NCBI GenBank assembly: GCA_028023455.1
Contig: JAQFVV010000181.1
Span: 136,501-200,500, forward strand
Direction: 5' to 3'
Length of the DNA stretch: 64,000 nucleotides
From: Epiperipatus broadwayi
Lineage: Eukaryota > Onychophora > Udeonychophora > Euonychophora > Peripatidae
Shown here: positions 12,011 through 25,082 of the stretch, piece after piece
Layout of the letters: the number at the start of each line of letters is the position of its first letter
How positions within the stretch are numbered: the first letter of the stretch is position 1
Made by a program: the position numbers and the translations under genes
Notes under the pieces: generated by a model
Seen by the model: only the letters and a program-made list of their open reading frames with translations
Database searches by the model: none
Told to the model about the DNA's origin: nothing

Positions 12011-15000
12011 ATGTATTTTGGTAAATAGATTTGATTGTTAATTGTAAAACTGGTGGGTTCAAACAGTGGAGAAACTTATCATTAGAGCAATTGCTGCTGA
12101 AGAAAAACTGCTATGTTTTACAGAATATGTTAGAGATGAAATTTTGATAATAAAATTATTATTTCAACACGGAGATTCTAATGTATCTACAAAGCATTTT
12201 CTATTCATTGTGACTTCTTTTGTAACAAAAAAAAAAAATATTTTAAAATTATTTTCCTACGGTAAATATACCGGTAACAGCCCAGTGTTCCAAATGTTGA
12301 TGCACCGTAATTATTTTCTGGCGAATTATATATATTCTACAATTGAATTACTAATTCGATTTTGTCGACATAAAGTGACAAAGGAAATAATACTTTAAAT
12401 ATTTATTTTTTGTTTCAATTCGTCTCCTATATATATTTACACACAAGTAAAATCTTACCCAAATTCGATAAATATTTTTCGGCTTTCTTGAGAAATAATA
12501 CGAAAAACAATATTATTAAATTCAAAAAGCAAATTATATATAAATAATTAAAGATTTATAAAATAAGAATTTTTCTCAAAAATTAAAAAATACAGAAATA
12601 AACCACTAATTAAATTAAAACTCCAGAGCATTTCTTTTTTTTTTAATTTGCCATCAAACTGTTCAATAACAATTAAAGTTTTATTAGCGGAATTTTATTT
12701 ATAGTTGACGAGTTTCTCTAATACCTGTTTCAATCATGAATAACCTTAAAAAAGCATTTTCTACTTTTACTCTCCTGCATTAATCAAATGGCGTTAGCAG
12801 AAAGATCTTAAAAGTCCAATCTAAAATGACACCTGGCTCGTAAAGACACACAGTTCATTGAAGAATTTCAGCTTGATATCCTCATTTATTGAGGATTCGA
12901 GATGCATTCTAAAAGCTCGATTGTCAAGATTTCTCATTAGCAATATATATAATGTTACGGATTGTTAATATTTAATCTCAGTATTTGAAAGAAATACAAA
13001 TGTATAATAATTATAAATATATTTTATGATTGTATCACATATAATTGAGTTTTTACATTTTTTTGAAAAATAGTTATTTGCCTTATCAAGTGTTGTATTG
13101 GGAGTATTTCGCTCTACTCCAGAATAATTCTGTGGTTTTCATTAATAAAAAATTTCAATATAATGCATATAGATTTCTTCGATTTACTGTATTACTTCCC
13201 AGAATAATCATTAGCATATTTTTTACTATTAATCTAATTGTCTGATGTTCAAAAATGCATTAAAATTCGAATTCAAAACAATTTATTTGTATAATTATAT
13301 CCATCTAGTACTAGACAAGAGCATAAATATTTTAATATCAATTTTTGTAATAATTGTAGGCACCTTTGACCTTTTTGGCTACAAAAAGCAGTAAGAGTTA
13401 CCTATATAAAGTTTGAGGAAAAAATAGATACTAAATGGTGATGCTTTAAATTCATATCCAATGTAATCCTATTTATTAACTTAAAACAATTGTTAGTTAT
13501 GCCTTTTATCAGTGAAGATCTTGAGAGTAATAAATTTGAACCTCTTGTATCTAATGCAATTATCATTCACAAAAGACACATCGACATTTTTTTTTTACCT
13601 TTCGACTGGTTTGTTTCAAATTAAATAGTAAACTATAGCTTATTAATGACAAGTATATTAGGCCAAATAGGTTCACAAGCATTGATTCCACCCTTTTTAT
13701 TGTCAAAGTTTATAATCTACAAAATAAAAGACGTAAATTATATTTGAACATGTTAGCAGTATCTATTAATTATTCTTGATTACCTGGATGTTTCTGAAAT
13801 ATTCTAAAGAGAACTTTTTTTCTAACAGCAATTTCTGCATGTAGTATAATTAGTCATGTAATGTGTCATTGTTTATAATGTAGTATCATAAAAACCCAAA
13901 GATGCTTGAGATATCAAACATATGAAAGCATAAAAATATATAATTTTTGGCCTGGTATCAGATTTATATAACTATAGCTTGGATTTAAAATATTACGGTA
14001 TTTTTAAATTGTAGGTTTAAGGGGTGGGGGAGACTCTAGATAAGAAGTGCATATTATTTAGATTTATAAAGTCATCTCCTTATTAGCAAAAATCATATTT
14101 CACAAAACACCAATTTGATGTAAATATAATAGTACTTATATATCATTTTTATCTAGTATTTACTTAAGCTTATAATCCATATCTCTGGAAGGCAATGAAG
14201 AAAGTTACTCTCAAAAAAATATACTAAGCAGAGATAATGTCGTCTAATTATTTAAATAATATGTATTACATATTTTAATGATAGTTATATAAATGTATAA
14301 TTAACTTAGGTATATAGGTATACCTAAAAAGATTTAATTTTTATGTATTACGTATTTTTCATTGTTTGTTTGTTTTTCCTGAGTTCACACTTGCTTGTTG
14401 GTTTTTATTTTTTAAAAAGTAATATTGACATTAATTATTAACTAGAGCTTAAAAAAATTAAAATAAGTATTTTAAAATAATTACGCATACATAATCTTAT
14501 AATTAATGCATGTTGACAAATGCATATTTTATAATAATTATAATTACGCGATCACTAGAAGAAAAATGAGGATGATTTTTGGAAGAATTTCTTATAGGTA
14601 GAAGACAAATAGGATATCAAAATTGCGATTTATGATGGGATAAAGAATGATTTAAAGATAATATATATATATAATTAGTAATGGAGCAGAAAGACAAAAT
14701 CAAATATTGGAAAGTCAATAATAGTAGAAAATTTTATAAGATTAACCATAGCCTATTTTTATTTTCTATGTACGTATAAAAATTTTATTTTTTTTAATCA
14801 AATCATATTGTTATATAATTCTATGTTTTTTGCTATTATTATTTATATTTTAAATATTAAAATCTATTGTTAGACTATTATTGACGATGAGAAAGTTTCC
14901 TGTACAAAGAGGTGATTATTAATACTTTAAGCTACGGTGAGTTGATCAATAGGTTATTATTCAATGTTAGAAAGAAATATTTTTAATCAAACAAACGAAT

Positions 15001-15271
15001 TATAATCTATAAATATTTTTATTTTGAAGCTTTATTTATCACTATTATGTTTTCATGTGTTTGTATGTTTTATTTTTTATTCACTGATGAAATTAAAAAT
15101 CTGCAGACAACAAACATTTTAAAATAACTATTACCTGCTAAATATATAAAAATATATAAACTATTACCTCTTATCTGATTTATTTTTACATACTGCTCAA
15201 AGATACGTATACATTTATATAAAATAAATCTTACTCATTTGTAAAAATATGGTAATTAAAATTTATTAAAC
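12011..15271. other. AT-rich DNA, no gene seen
   Basis: The longest open frame is 110 codons (12066-12398, +, TTG start). It has no domain I recognise, contains a poly-K slip (VTKKKNI), and is probably chance. No splice-bounded exon, RNA gene or transposon end was identified. Confidence 0.45.
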
Positions 15272-15299
15272 ATGGAATCTCTCCAAAAATTGATTAGAA

Positions 15300-15625
15300 A
15301 TTTATGTATCTATTTATCCGTCTATCTAACTACCCAGCTACTAACGTATCTATTGGTTTACCAATTCCCATTTACTTGCTTGTCTAGCTTTTTACCACCT
15401 GACTACATGTCTATTTGCTATTCAGCCTACCTCTCTATTTGTTTTCCCACCTACATGATTACCAGGCTTCTTGCTATCAACCTGATTGTCTTTCCGGTTT
15501 TCTGCTTGTCTTTCTATCTACCCTATCTATCTATCACCCACCTATCTATATACCCATTTGCCTACATATTGTATATTTATGCAATTATTGCTTACATTCT
15601 TATCTATTTACTTCATAATATTGTA
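15300..15625. repeat. Decayed (TCTA)n/(CCTA)n microsatellite
   Basis: Imperfect CTAT/CTAC/CTAG tetramers recur across about 320 bases (for example TATCTATTTATCCGTCTATC and CTATCTATCTATCACCCACC). The drift has left three overlapping open frames of 60-130 codons rich in Y, L, S and I, which are artefacts of the old repeat. Compare the fresh GATA array at 62471-63470. Confidence 0.7.
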
Positions 15626-15834
15626 TTTGTTGAGTCTTTTTCTTCAATACCAAAATATTAATGTTATATTTTGACATTTTTTGTTGACTTTTTTTTATTA
15701 ATTCACAGTTATATTTATTGCAATCATTGGCCACAGTATATGGTTTCTATATATAAATTTCAATGTTTTTTTTTAAAAAACCACTTTCATCAGAAGGATT
15801 TTTACTGCATCAAAAATGTTGTATAATATTGTTA
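15626..15834. other. AT-rich flank
   Basis: Ends with the A at 15834 that forms the left side of the Helitron insertion site. Confidence 0.4.
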
Positions 15835-16162
15835 TCAATATAAATAAAAATGTGAATGTTTGTTTGTTCAAAATCTTAGATCTCCGAAAGTTCATCACCG
15901 ATTGCTTTGAAATTATGACGCAACATCGCATTCGAATACACGTGGGTCTTTATATACCTACTATTTATATGCCTACTATTATATACTAGTGACAGGTAAA
16001 AATATGCTTTTTTAAAAACAGTGCTACATGTTGGGTGTAAAAGCAACACACGCTATACAAAATATTTTACGATTCCATTTCAATGTTCCCGATTGCATTG
16101 TTAAATTGAATTTTCATAAATTTCGATTTATTTCATTTTGATATAAATTTTCTTGTGATGGA

Positions 16163-16561
16163 TTGCAATTCCAATTCTATTGGCATTTGCTTATGGATTG
16201 CTTCTCAAATGGACAATTATATGTTGGATGTTCTAGAGTCGACAAACCAGACAATCTCTATATCTGCACAGACAGTCAGGGCCAATCTTTAGAATTGTGC
16301 GGTTTAGATCTAGACACAGATTGCTTCTCACATGGACAATTATATATTGCATGTTCTAGAATTGGCAAACCAGACAATCTCTATATCTACACAGACAGTC
16401 AGGGCCAATCTTTAAAACTGTGCGGTTTAGATCTAGACACGGATTGCTTCTCACGTGGATAATTATATGCTGAATGTTCTAGAGTTGGAAAACTGGACAA
16501 TCTCTATATCTGCACAGACAATGGAACAACAAAAAATGTTATATACCCACAAGCATTGTGA
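16163..16561 (+). pseudogene. Helitron PIF1-like helicase C-terminus, triplicated and broken
   Basis: Helitron RepHel proteins carry a PIF1-type helicase that unwinds DNA during rolling-circle transposition. Only its last segment is here. The characteristic end motif is clear: DCFSHGQLYIACSR, then IGKPDNLYIYTD, and in the last copy NGTTKNVIYPQAL followed by TGA at 16559-16561. The DCFS...LYIYTD block occurs three times in frame with a 41-residue period, joined by a linker SQGQSLKLCGLDLDT that is not part of the normal protein end. The third copy has TAA where a Gln codon stands in the others. The Walker motifs and the Rep domain are absent, so no activity is expected. Confidence 0.8.
16198..16515 (+). 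repeat. 123-bp in-frame tandem triplication
   Basis: TTGCTTCTCA begins at 16198, 16321 and 16444, giving two exact 123-bp steps. The third copy matches through CTGCACAGACA and then continues into the true helicase end. The period equals 41 codons, so the frame is kept across copies. Confidence 0.9.
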
Positions 16562-16653
16562 AATTAAGCATATTAGAAACATGCACTTTCTCTTTTCTTT
16601 CTTTTCCATTTCACCATACTGAGCCACAGTAATGAGTGTCCGGATACGGCTAG

Positions 16654-18949
16654 TTTTAAGTAAACTTAATTTATGCTCATCACTTCTAAACACTGGCAAA
16701 ATCTCACTTGCAGGCATAGTAAAGATTGTATTAAAATTTATAAGTTTGTATCCCACCTGGAAATTATTTTACTTTATTAACTTTTAAAAAGATATAATAA
16801 GTTCTACTGGATAAATGAATTCTACTATTAGTTTTAGTTTCACTAAATTTTTTGTGTTATATAAACTTTTCAAATATTTAAATTTATTTATTCCTTCAAA
16901 TTTGTCAAAGTGAATCTGTAAATGCATTTCGGGTTTTAATTTATAAATAATCATAAAATATTATCTTCCTTAAGGGAGTTTCTACTAAGAAGATAATTAA
17001 AAGCAGAATGTTATTAAAACATTAACGTAAGCCAATATAGAAATCCTACTTTTTAACATTAATTGTTTAATTTAATAAATATTTTTATGGCACTGTTAAA
17101 CAGAATCAATGACAAAGAGTATTGTCTTTACCTGATGAATATATATTAAAACTTAAATATATGGTTCCCAGCTTTTGATTTTGATTACTTTATCTTTAGC
17201 AAAAAGTTTTGTTGATTAGGTTTTTGTTAAATTCTATATTCTCTTGTGAAATATCATAGACAGTTCTTGCTATTCTTTGCAAGGCTATCTAATGACACTG
17301 AATAATCTACTTTTATTAAAAAATTACATACACATACGCACATATATTTATTTATTTATTATAAGATCAAATGAAATTTCTTTATTATTTTATTAAAAAT
17401 TCATTTAAAGAATATTAAATCATTTATTTATTACAAGTCTTTTTTCTTCTTTTAAACAAAAAAAAATATTTTATTTTAAACAGCTTATTATTTTAAACAG
17501 CATTTACAGTTTATTTTATTTAATACAAAATTCCCGCTCCCCCCCCCCCACAATGTTCTTTAGTCTTTACATTTTATTCTCTTAATATTACATTTTTATA
17601 TTTTTAAAACATGTGACTCATACAATTAATTTAATACCAATGTACTTTGGTACAATATATATATATATAATAAAATGTTTTCAAGAGCAACCTTCTGTTG
17701 ACAATTATAGCTAGTACATCATTGCAGACACTGTATTGGAATAAATTAAAATATTTTAAAAATTAAAAATCAGTTTTAATGTTTTAAAGCAGAGTTTAAT
17801 ATATTTATCAGGAATAAATATTTTTATCCACATTTTAAAAATAAATTTCAATTTAAAAATAATTTGTTTATTTTGTAAGAGTGACTTTGTTCCACCAACC
17901 ATTCAATGATGAAAGTGTTTATTGTTATTATTATTACAATCTCATTTTTCAATATATGTAATGTTCACATTTGCATTTTTATTTTATTTTTGTTTTCAAA
18001 TATATATTATTAGCAAATCTAGTTAACTTTATTAATTTAATACTAAATAAAAAGTTGAAACCTTGCCAAAAGTCTCATCTGGAACAACAATTAATTATGG
18101 TGAAATGCAGAAGGGTTATCTGAATTTAAAATATTCAAACTCATTTGAATGGCTACTTTGTTTATATCAGTTAATTCATTAGTCTCAATTTACACGTTTT
18201 TAGTAATTAGAATTCTTTCAAAAATTTACTTTTTAACAAATTGACATTTAAACATTTAACAAAGTCAAAAACATCTTCTATAAATTATTCTTTCTTTCAA
18301 ACACAAATCATTTTCATTAATCTTTTGTAAAAATCTGTTGTAAATTTAAAATTATTTTAATTCATTTTTTTCAAAGATGGTAAAACTTTAGCATTTTTTA
18401 AAAAAAATGATTGGCTTAACTTTTGACTATATGTTTATTTAACTCCATTTTGAATAGTTATAAATATAGTCATTTTATTATTATCGTTTGTCTTTTGATA
18501 GCTGGTCGTGGTTGCTTGATGGTGTTATTTCTGTATAAAAACATATAAAAATGCCACTTCCACCACTGTAATTATGAATAATACAATACTTTTGTTGTAT
18601 TACCCATTTATGCCACTATATGGCATTGCACACTAGTATGTTTCATGATAGTTTATGCAAATTTGCACAATTGAGTATTAGCTATCATATCATCTTACGG
18701 TGTTTGGATTTCAAGTAGCCACATGTTTTGATATCTCCATAGCAGAGTAATTTCATTTCTACTTAAATCATAGTCTGAGTCACTAAAAATCGTCACATCA
18801 TCAACTTGAAACTTGAAAAATATTGGGAAAGGATAGGGCCCAACATGCTTTGGCCAAGCTCACATGAAAACTCATGCTTTTGCGATAAATTATAAGAGAC
18901 AAATAAAATGGTGCACGCATTGAGTCACTTTCCAATGTCAGTCAGGCTC
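16654..18949. other. AT-rich DNA, no gene seen
   Basis: Contains a C-run at about 17540 and many A/T homopolymers. No exon or transposon was recognised. The minus-strand open frame at 16463-16756 overlaps the Helitron end and is not a gene. Confidence 0.45.
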
Positions 18950-20060
18950 CTGCAACTGAAGGTATTGGATTCTTAAAAATAAAAAAGAGGTAGTAGAAAA
19001 AAAATAAAAAAATCTAAAAATTTTCTGTAATAGTAAGGGCAAAATAGAAATCATGTAATACAAATCACTGTATAGCCAAAAAAGAAGTGGCCATGTTTTC
19101 AATCTGAAAAAAGAAAACAAAAGGTGTAAAAGTCTGAGTTTTGATGTCATTATAATTTTTTGTGGTTGTCTATTGAAAGGATCTAAAAATGTAATTAATA
19201 GGAAATTTTATTTTTAAAAAATGGCAAAATAGACATCGCATAATAGAAATAAAGGCAAACAAAAAGAAAAAAATTGGCATATAGTCACCATCTTTAAATA
19301 AAATTTAAAAAAACAATAAAAGTTGAAAGTTTTGATCCTATTTTAATGTTTTTGTGGGGTGTGTGTTGAGAAATACTTTGTCTTCACTGAGACAAAAGAT
19401 AGAGACGAAAGTTATTTTTAGTTTGTTTTTATTTTTAAAAAAGGTCATAACCAAAATTGCTTTTAAAAATTAAAAGTTTTAGTATATCAGTAGTATACAA
19501 ATAAAGCCAAAAGAAATATAACCTCATAGGCAAAAAAAAAAAAAAAAAAACAGAAACGGTAAGTTGAAAAAGTCAAAAGTTTTGATGAAGTGTTAATTTT
19601 TTTTTTTGGGGGGGGGGAAGTGGGTTGAGAAATAGTTTGTCTTCACTGAGACAAAAAATAAAGATGAAAGTTATTTTTGGTTAGTTTTTCTTTTTTAAAA
19701 AGGGTAATAATAATTTGCTTTAAAAATTAAAAGTTCTAACATATCAGTGGTATACAAATAAAGCCTAAAAAAATATCACCTTATAGGCAAAAAAAATGTG
19801 TCCATATTTTTAAAACAAAAAAAGAAAACAAAAGTTCAAAAAGTCAAAATTTTTGATCTTATTTTAATTTTTTTTTGGGTGGGGGGGGGAAGTGGGTTGA
19901 GAAATACTTTGTCTTCACTGAGACAAAAGATAGAGATGAAAGTTATTTTTTGTTTGTTTTTATTTTTTTAAAAAGATAATAACAATTGATTTTAAAAATA
20001 AAAATTAAAGCCCAAAAAAAAAAAAAAAAATCACCATATAACCAAAAAAAAAACCCTTAA
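18950..20060. repeat. Degenerate tandem array, ~190-270-bp units
   Basis: An anchor resembling GTCAAAAGTTTTGAT recurs at about 19138, 19329, 19579 and 19850, and TCTTCACTGAGACAAAA recurs at 19381, 19640 and 19912. Each unit also carries a T-run leading into a G-run of up to about 10 bases and ends with ATACAAATAAAGCC plus an A-run. The first and last units are the most diverged. The homopolymers account for the variable unit length. The 70-codon minus-strand frame at 18938-19150 lies in the array and has no recognisable domain. Confidence 0.75.
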
Positions 20061-21134
20061 ACATGAAATCTTAAAGACGGAATAGAAAAAAAAATCCTAA
20101 AAATGAAACATTAAAGATGGAATAAAAAAATTAAAGGGATCAAAAAAGTCGTATTTAAAAAATTACAACCCGATGACATTATATTTTATTGTTTTAATAC
20201 ATAAACAACACTGTCAAGCAGCCATGACCGGCTTTCAAAAGACAACTCTATTATCTCTCATTCTTTTTCATTTATCAAAAGTTTTCATCATCTTTGAAAT
20301 TTTGTTTTTAAAATATGTTACTCTAAAATTATTTTTATACTTTTACAACCATTCTTATCATTATTTCATAATCAACCTAAATCAATGAAAATGTATTTTT
20401 AATTAATATTTTTCTTTGAGTTTTTTCTCTGTGTACTGGGGATTTTTTTACTATTTAAATTTGAATTAGTAGACCTTGGTTGTATAATAATTATTCTTAT
20501 GATGATCTTTTGGTTCTAAACATAGTGAGTTTTTTTTTCCATTTATTATCATTATCTGTAGTACTTTTGAAATCCTTTAAAGTTTATTTTTATCTTCTGT
20601 TTTCCTTTAATATAAATTACTTTTTTTTTACATTTAATCCATTTCATTGCTTATGTAATGATACTAAAACTTTATATATTAAGCCATTTTGTCTTTTACA
20701 TCAGTCAATTAAAAAACTTTTTTTTAAATCTGAATGCTGAATATGGAAATAAATTTTAATAGCATAAACATAAATTAATTTATATTATTCTACTATGTCA
20801 TTTCCAAAATGCTTAACAGTATCCTAAAGATAAGAGTTGTGATATTGATGCTTCAATACTTTTCTATTTTACTAGCACTTAGTTTATTTTGAATTTTGTT
20901 GCCATTTTGGCATTATATTTTTCATATGTGCAGAATTGTTTTCTACCACTATTATTTATTTCATGACATATTTTTTTCTCACAAAAAAATATATTATTTA
21001 AAGTACAAATTTAGCTTATTATCGAATATTTTTATATTTTGTTGAAAAATGCTTCAATCTATTATTGTTTTATTATATTTACCATTTCTTTCTTTTTTTT
21101 CTTCTTAAGTCCATATTTTTATTATAATAAAAAT
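20061..21134. other. AT-rich DNA, no gene seen
   Basis: Short open frames (71 and 86 codons, +) are F/L/Y/S-rich and typical of random T-rich DNA. Confidence 0.45.
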
Positions 21135-21258
21135 CTTAAGACTATGCACCTGAAAAAACAACGGTAGGGACTTCGTCAAATCTTTAACATAAGATTTATT
21201 TAAAAGAGAAGATTTGCAGAAATCCCCACTGTCGGTTTTTCAGGTGCATAGTCTCAAG
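21135..21258. mobile_element. MITE-like hairpin (~124 bp)
   Basis: The outer arms CTTAAGACTATGCACCTGAA and TTCAGGTGCATAGTCTCAAG are near-perfect reverse complements, and pairing continues inward more loosely (GGTAGGGACTTCGTCAAATC against GATTTGCAGAAATCCCCACT). There is no coding capacity and no clear target-site duplication. Confidence 0.7.
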
Positions 21259-22409
21259 GTTATAGCCTTAATATATAATACTTTATGTAATGAGTATGGC
21301 TTTACAAATATAATTATTATAATTGGAATCATAGTTTATCTGAACTTACTTTGTTATCTTTTTATTCTAAATGTAATCCCTGATTTGTAACTTAATGAAA
21401 CTTATATAGTAAACAAAGAGGTTGCGTTCTACTGCAGAAAGGGAAATTGATTAAAGTATCACAAATGACTATTTGTTTTTCTAAAGTTATTACATGACAA
21501 TTGACTTTCTTTATGTAAGGTTCCATTAAAAAAAATTAAGAAAGAAAATAAAAAATATTATCTTCAGAAAATTAAAAGCCAAATGATTATTTCTCTTAAT
21601 CTTACATTCTTCATTCTAAAACATTAATACTGTTCCATATTTTCATTCTATTGCAGTTTTTTTTATATATTTGTAGTTTAAACTTTTAAAACTGTGAATG
21701 TTAATTTGTAAAGTAAAGAATAGACTTAAACAATGGAGAGAACAACAGCTTCATGCTCCCAAATCAAGATGCTTCAGATTGGCCTATATAAGTGGAAAGT
21801 TAGGTTAAAGACAAGATGACCACTCTTATCTTTATAAAAATCACTACCTTGAGTCATGATTTGAGAGGTCCCTCTATTGGCAAAATAAAGATATTGCTTC
21901 ATTATTATAAATTTCAAGATGCATTTGAAACAAGTTATAGCTTGTCTTAAGAGTATTTACATATACTTTTTGTGTGCTTAATAAATAATTATAACTCTAC
22001 AATATTAATAAATATTTTATTAACTAAACAGTATTTTTATCCTTTGATACTCATTGTTTTTTCAATAATAGACTATATAATTTTATGAGAAGAAAGATGT
22101 TCTGATGAAGAAATTTTAAATTTAAAGTAAATGTTATATAACCAAGAAAAAATCAACTTACAATTAAACAAATGTGGCATAATTTCACAACCATTACTTG
22201 ATTAGTATTGTTTTACCAAAAGAATGTGTACATGAGGGGTCAGATTGACCTTAGGTCAACATTGGTGTGACAAAAATCTTGGCCTCAGGGTGGCCTTTGA
22301 GCATTCCATCATCAGATTTTCAATTGGATGGACAGTTGAAGAGTTGGAGTGTGGAGTAGATTGAAGTCTATCCATTAAAGTATGAGGATTGGCTATCTTA
22401 ATATATATC
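21259..22409. other. AT-rich DNA, no gene seen
   Basis: A slightly GC-richer segment at about 22230-22390 (GGGGTCAGATTGACCTTAGG and following) looks like an old repeat, but I cannot place it in a family. Confidence 0.4.
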
Positions 22410-22625
22410 TGAGCACTTATAGCATATATGTGTAGAGATGGTAATCTGAACCAACTGATGATTGCTGGTTTAGCATGAAATATGTATGTTGGTGATTATT
22501 TATCTTTTTAACATATATGTGTTCAAGTGCATCAGTGTTATGAGATAGTGTGGAGAGTAGTGGGTGGTGTGAAAGTCTGTGCTCATATACCCTATATATT
22601 ACATATATAGACACAGATATATAAT
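22410..22625 (-). repeat. Dispersed repeat, reverse copy
   Basis: Read on the minus strand, 22430-22490 gives CATGCTAAACCAGCAATCAT and CAGTTGGTTCAGATTACCAT, matching the repeats at 1795-1989 and 10430-10510. The adjoining part (GTGCATCAGTGTTATGAGAT, GTGTGGAGAGTAG, GTGAAAGTCTGTGCTCA) also matches 39086-39200. The 65-codon frame here is incidental. Confidence 0.6.
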
Positions 22626-23491
22626 AAGCTTGTGTGTTTCAGTTATCAAAAGAATATAAAAAATTTGCGCATAAATAATTTTAATCATATAATTATTAGA
22701 AATATATAACATAAAAATAAATAAATACATCTCTGTAAACAGTTATGTAATTTAATAAGAGAATATATTTCAGTAATAACTTTTTGAGTAATCAATAAAA
22801 TAATATTTTTTCTTTATTTTTCATATAATGGAAATATGAAAAAAGGTTTTTTTTTAAATCAGCCATACGTGGATGCAATTTTTAAATGTTTTACATTGAT
22901 TAAAATATCTGATTTGTTTTAGAACTTTTTTCAACTTATTTATTTGTAAAATATAACCTGAATAAAATCCTGAAATTAATATATAGCTAATTGAAATTAT
23001 TTTAAAGAAATAACAAAAATAAACATTTATGTAATTGCAATGTTAATTTTTTATATGATTTTTTTTAATTTTTATTTTGGAAATTATTAATGGAAAAACA
23101 TTGAACTTTCAAATGAATTATTTAAAATTTTATTTTTAAAATAGTCTTCCGAAAAGTAAAAATTTATAAAAAAACAACTGGACACAGACTTGATTTTAAT
23201 ATTTTTAATTCTTTGAAAATTATATATTATTTATATAGGCATTAAGACTATTATTCAGATGAAGCACAATTTTCTTAAACTCATAATTAATATACACAAT
23301 ACAATCTACTGTCTTTGTTTTGACTTTCCGTAAAACCAATTATTCACATTAAGTTCTAGTGCAGAAACACAAAATAAATCATTGCTTGGAGATCAAATAA
23401 ATTACTGTAAACTATTATTAAACAGTAATTCCATTTCAAATTTTTTCATTTTAATGATAAAATTGTTTTTTTGTTTTTTTTTAATTTAAAT
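22626..23491. other. AT-rich DNA, no gene seen
   Basis: No coding or repeat structure recognised apart from homopolymers. Confidence 0.45.
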
Positions 23492-24057
23492 ACAATTTAT
23501 ATTAAAACAGGCAAAACTCTCTATACGTATTGCCACTCAGTGCAAGCCAGAGTAATCAATGGATGCCAGAAGGTTTGTGCATAAAATCCCCATCTAGAAT
23601 ATACTCATCCAATATCCCCAGGATAATTCCTGGCTTGTGGCCTTCATCAGTGAAGGGCCTTGGATCTGAGAGCACTGCTCCTAGATCTTAGGATCTACTA
23701 CAACGCTCCAGCTAATGAACTTGAATTGGAAAATATTATAGTGTTTTCAATTTAAGACTCTTAGTTTTGTAGTTAAGTAGAGATAAAAGTTGGCTGCTGG
23801 AGGGTTGCATTAGATCCTAAGATCTAAGAGCAGTGCTCTCAGATCCAAGGCTCTTCACTGATGAAGACCACAAGTCAGAAACTAGTTTGGGGATATTGAA
23901 TAAGTAGACCCTAGATGAGAATTTTGTGCACAAGCATTCTGGCATCCATTGATTACTCTGGCTTGCACTGAGTGGCAATACGTATAGAGAGTTTTGCCTG
24001 TTTTAATAACAGTTATAAGCAAGCATAAGGAATGGTGATCATGTGACAATTTATATT
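23492..24057 (+). mobile_element. Fold-back repeat flanked by 12-bp direct repeats (family P)
   Basis: ACAATTTATATT stands at 23492-23503 and again at 24046-24057, bracketing a 542-bp element. The element opens AAAACAGGCAAAACTCTC, runs forward for about 200 bp, then reads back as the reverse complement to GAGAGTTTTGCCTGTTTTAA at about 24006, and ends with a tail AAGCATAAGGAATGGTGATC-ATGTG. Its forward half matches the simpler element at 25991-26412, and the same tail occurs there. There is no coding region. The flanking repeats look like a target-site duplication. Confidence 0.75.
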
Positions 24058-25082
24058 CTAATGCAATACAGCTGATGAAATATTTGAAATGTCTAAATGT
24101 TTTGTATGTTCAGTTTTTCATTTTTTATCTCTTAATAGATTTTTAGAAAAGAGATGTGAAATAAACTTTTAAACAGTATTTTAAAAAATAAACAGTTTAA
24201 ATAATTTATAGTTAAACTATAAATCTGATATATATATATAAAATCTTGATCAATAAAAATATTTAAAAATTATTACTAAAAAATGGTCGTTTGTCAAGGA
24301 ATGCTTTCAGTAAAGTTATATATTTTGCATTAAAAAACTTCCTTGTGGATTTTTTATTTATTTTAAATTGCAATAAAAAATAAATAATGTGTCTAGGTTG
24401 TCAATACTTTCCTTTTTTAAATATCTTTTATTTAATATACATAAAAAATTTAGCTGAATAGCAATGATTACAAATAGCAATAAGTCAAAAGTATGCATTT
24501 ATCTGTTTATATATCAATAATAAAAATATTTTAGTCATAATCATTCCCATCTAAAATGTGTCGTTCTAAGTGTTTTATAATATATATATATATTAGAAAC
24601 CATTCACAAAAGTAATATAAAATTCAAATCTGTAATAAATGGAATACAAAACAAAAATCTTCAACTGTAGTACATAAACATTTAGTAATCATATTTTATC
24701 ATTTTCTTCTGCAAATTTCTTAGATTTTTTTTTATATATGTTCAAAAATAATTCAATTTTGAAAAAAATAAATTAACTATTTAAATAACTTTTAACAATT
24801 AACAACACAATATTAAATGATCTCTTATTTTAACTTGAGTAATCAATAGATGCTTTAAAATAGTGACAACCAAATCTAAAACTTGTTTCCAACTATTGGC
24901 CTTTATCAGTAAAATAGTTTGCTTATCCAAAATACATACATATGATTTCAAAGTAGAAATTACTTAGTTTACTGACTCCAGATATAATCTTAATTCTAGA
25001 AATTTTTGGATTTTTCAAAACTAATATTCATTCATTATTGATTACATAAGCTTATATAAGATGAATGTGTGGTAAAATAATT
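24058..25082. other. AT-rich DNA, no gene seen
   Basis: Short TA runs only. Nothing recognised. Confidence 0.45.

Larger units (their letters stand above)
15835..16653 (+). mobile_element. Short Helitron-type element
   Basis: The proposed 5' end is TC at 15835-15836. The proposed 3' end is CTAG at 16650-16653, preceded by a small GC hairpin (CCGGATACGGCTAG). It sits between an A (15834) and a T (16654), as expected for Helitron insertion into AT with no target duplication. Inside are a 5' region (GTTTGTTTGTTCAAAATC, CCGAAAGTTCATCACCG) and a degenerate fragment of the Helitron helicase C-terminus. At about 0.8 kb it lacks the Rep domain and most of the helicase, so it is non-autonomous. The 5' boundary is less certain than the 3'. 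Confidence 0.7.

Noticed and set aside
12066-12398. 110-codon frame, possible small protein
   Set aside because: No ATG at the frame start, no recognisable domain, a homopolymer slip inside, and length compatible with chance in AT-rich DNA.
15272-15661. 129-codon membrane-like frame rich in Y, L, S and I
   Set aside because: It follows a decayed TCTA/CCTA microsatellite and is open in more than one frame for that reason.
16463-16756. 97-codon minus-strand frame
   Set aside because: It overlaps the helicase end and the Helitron 3' terminus on the opposite strand and has no domain.
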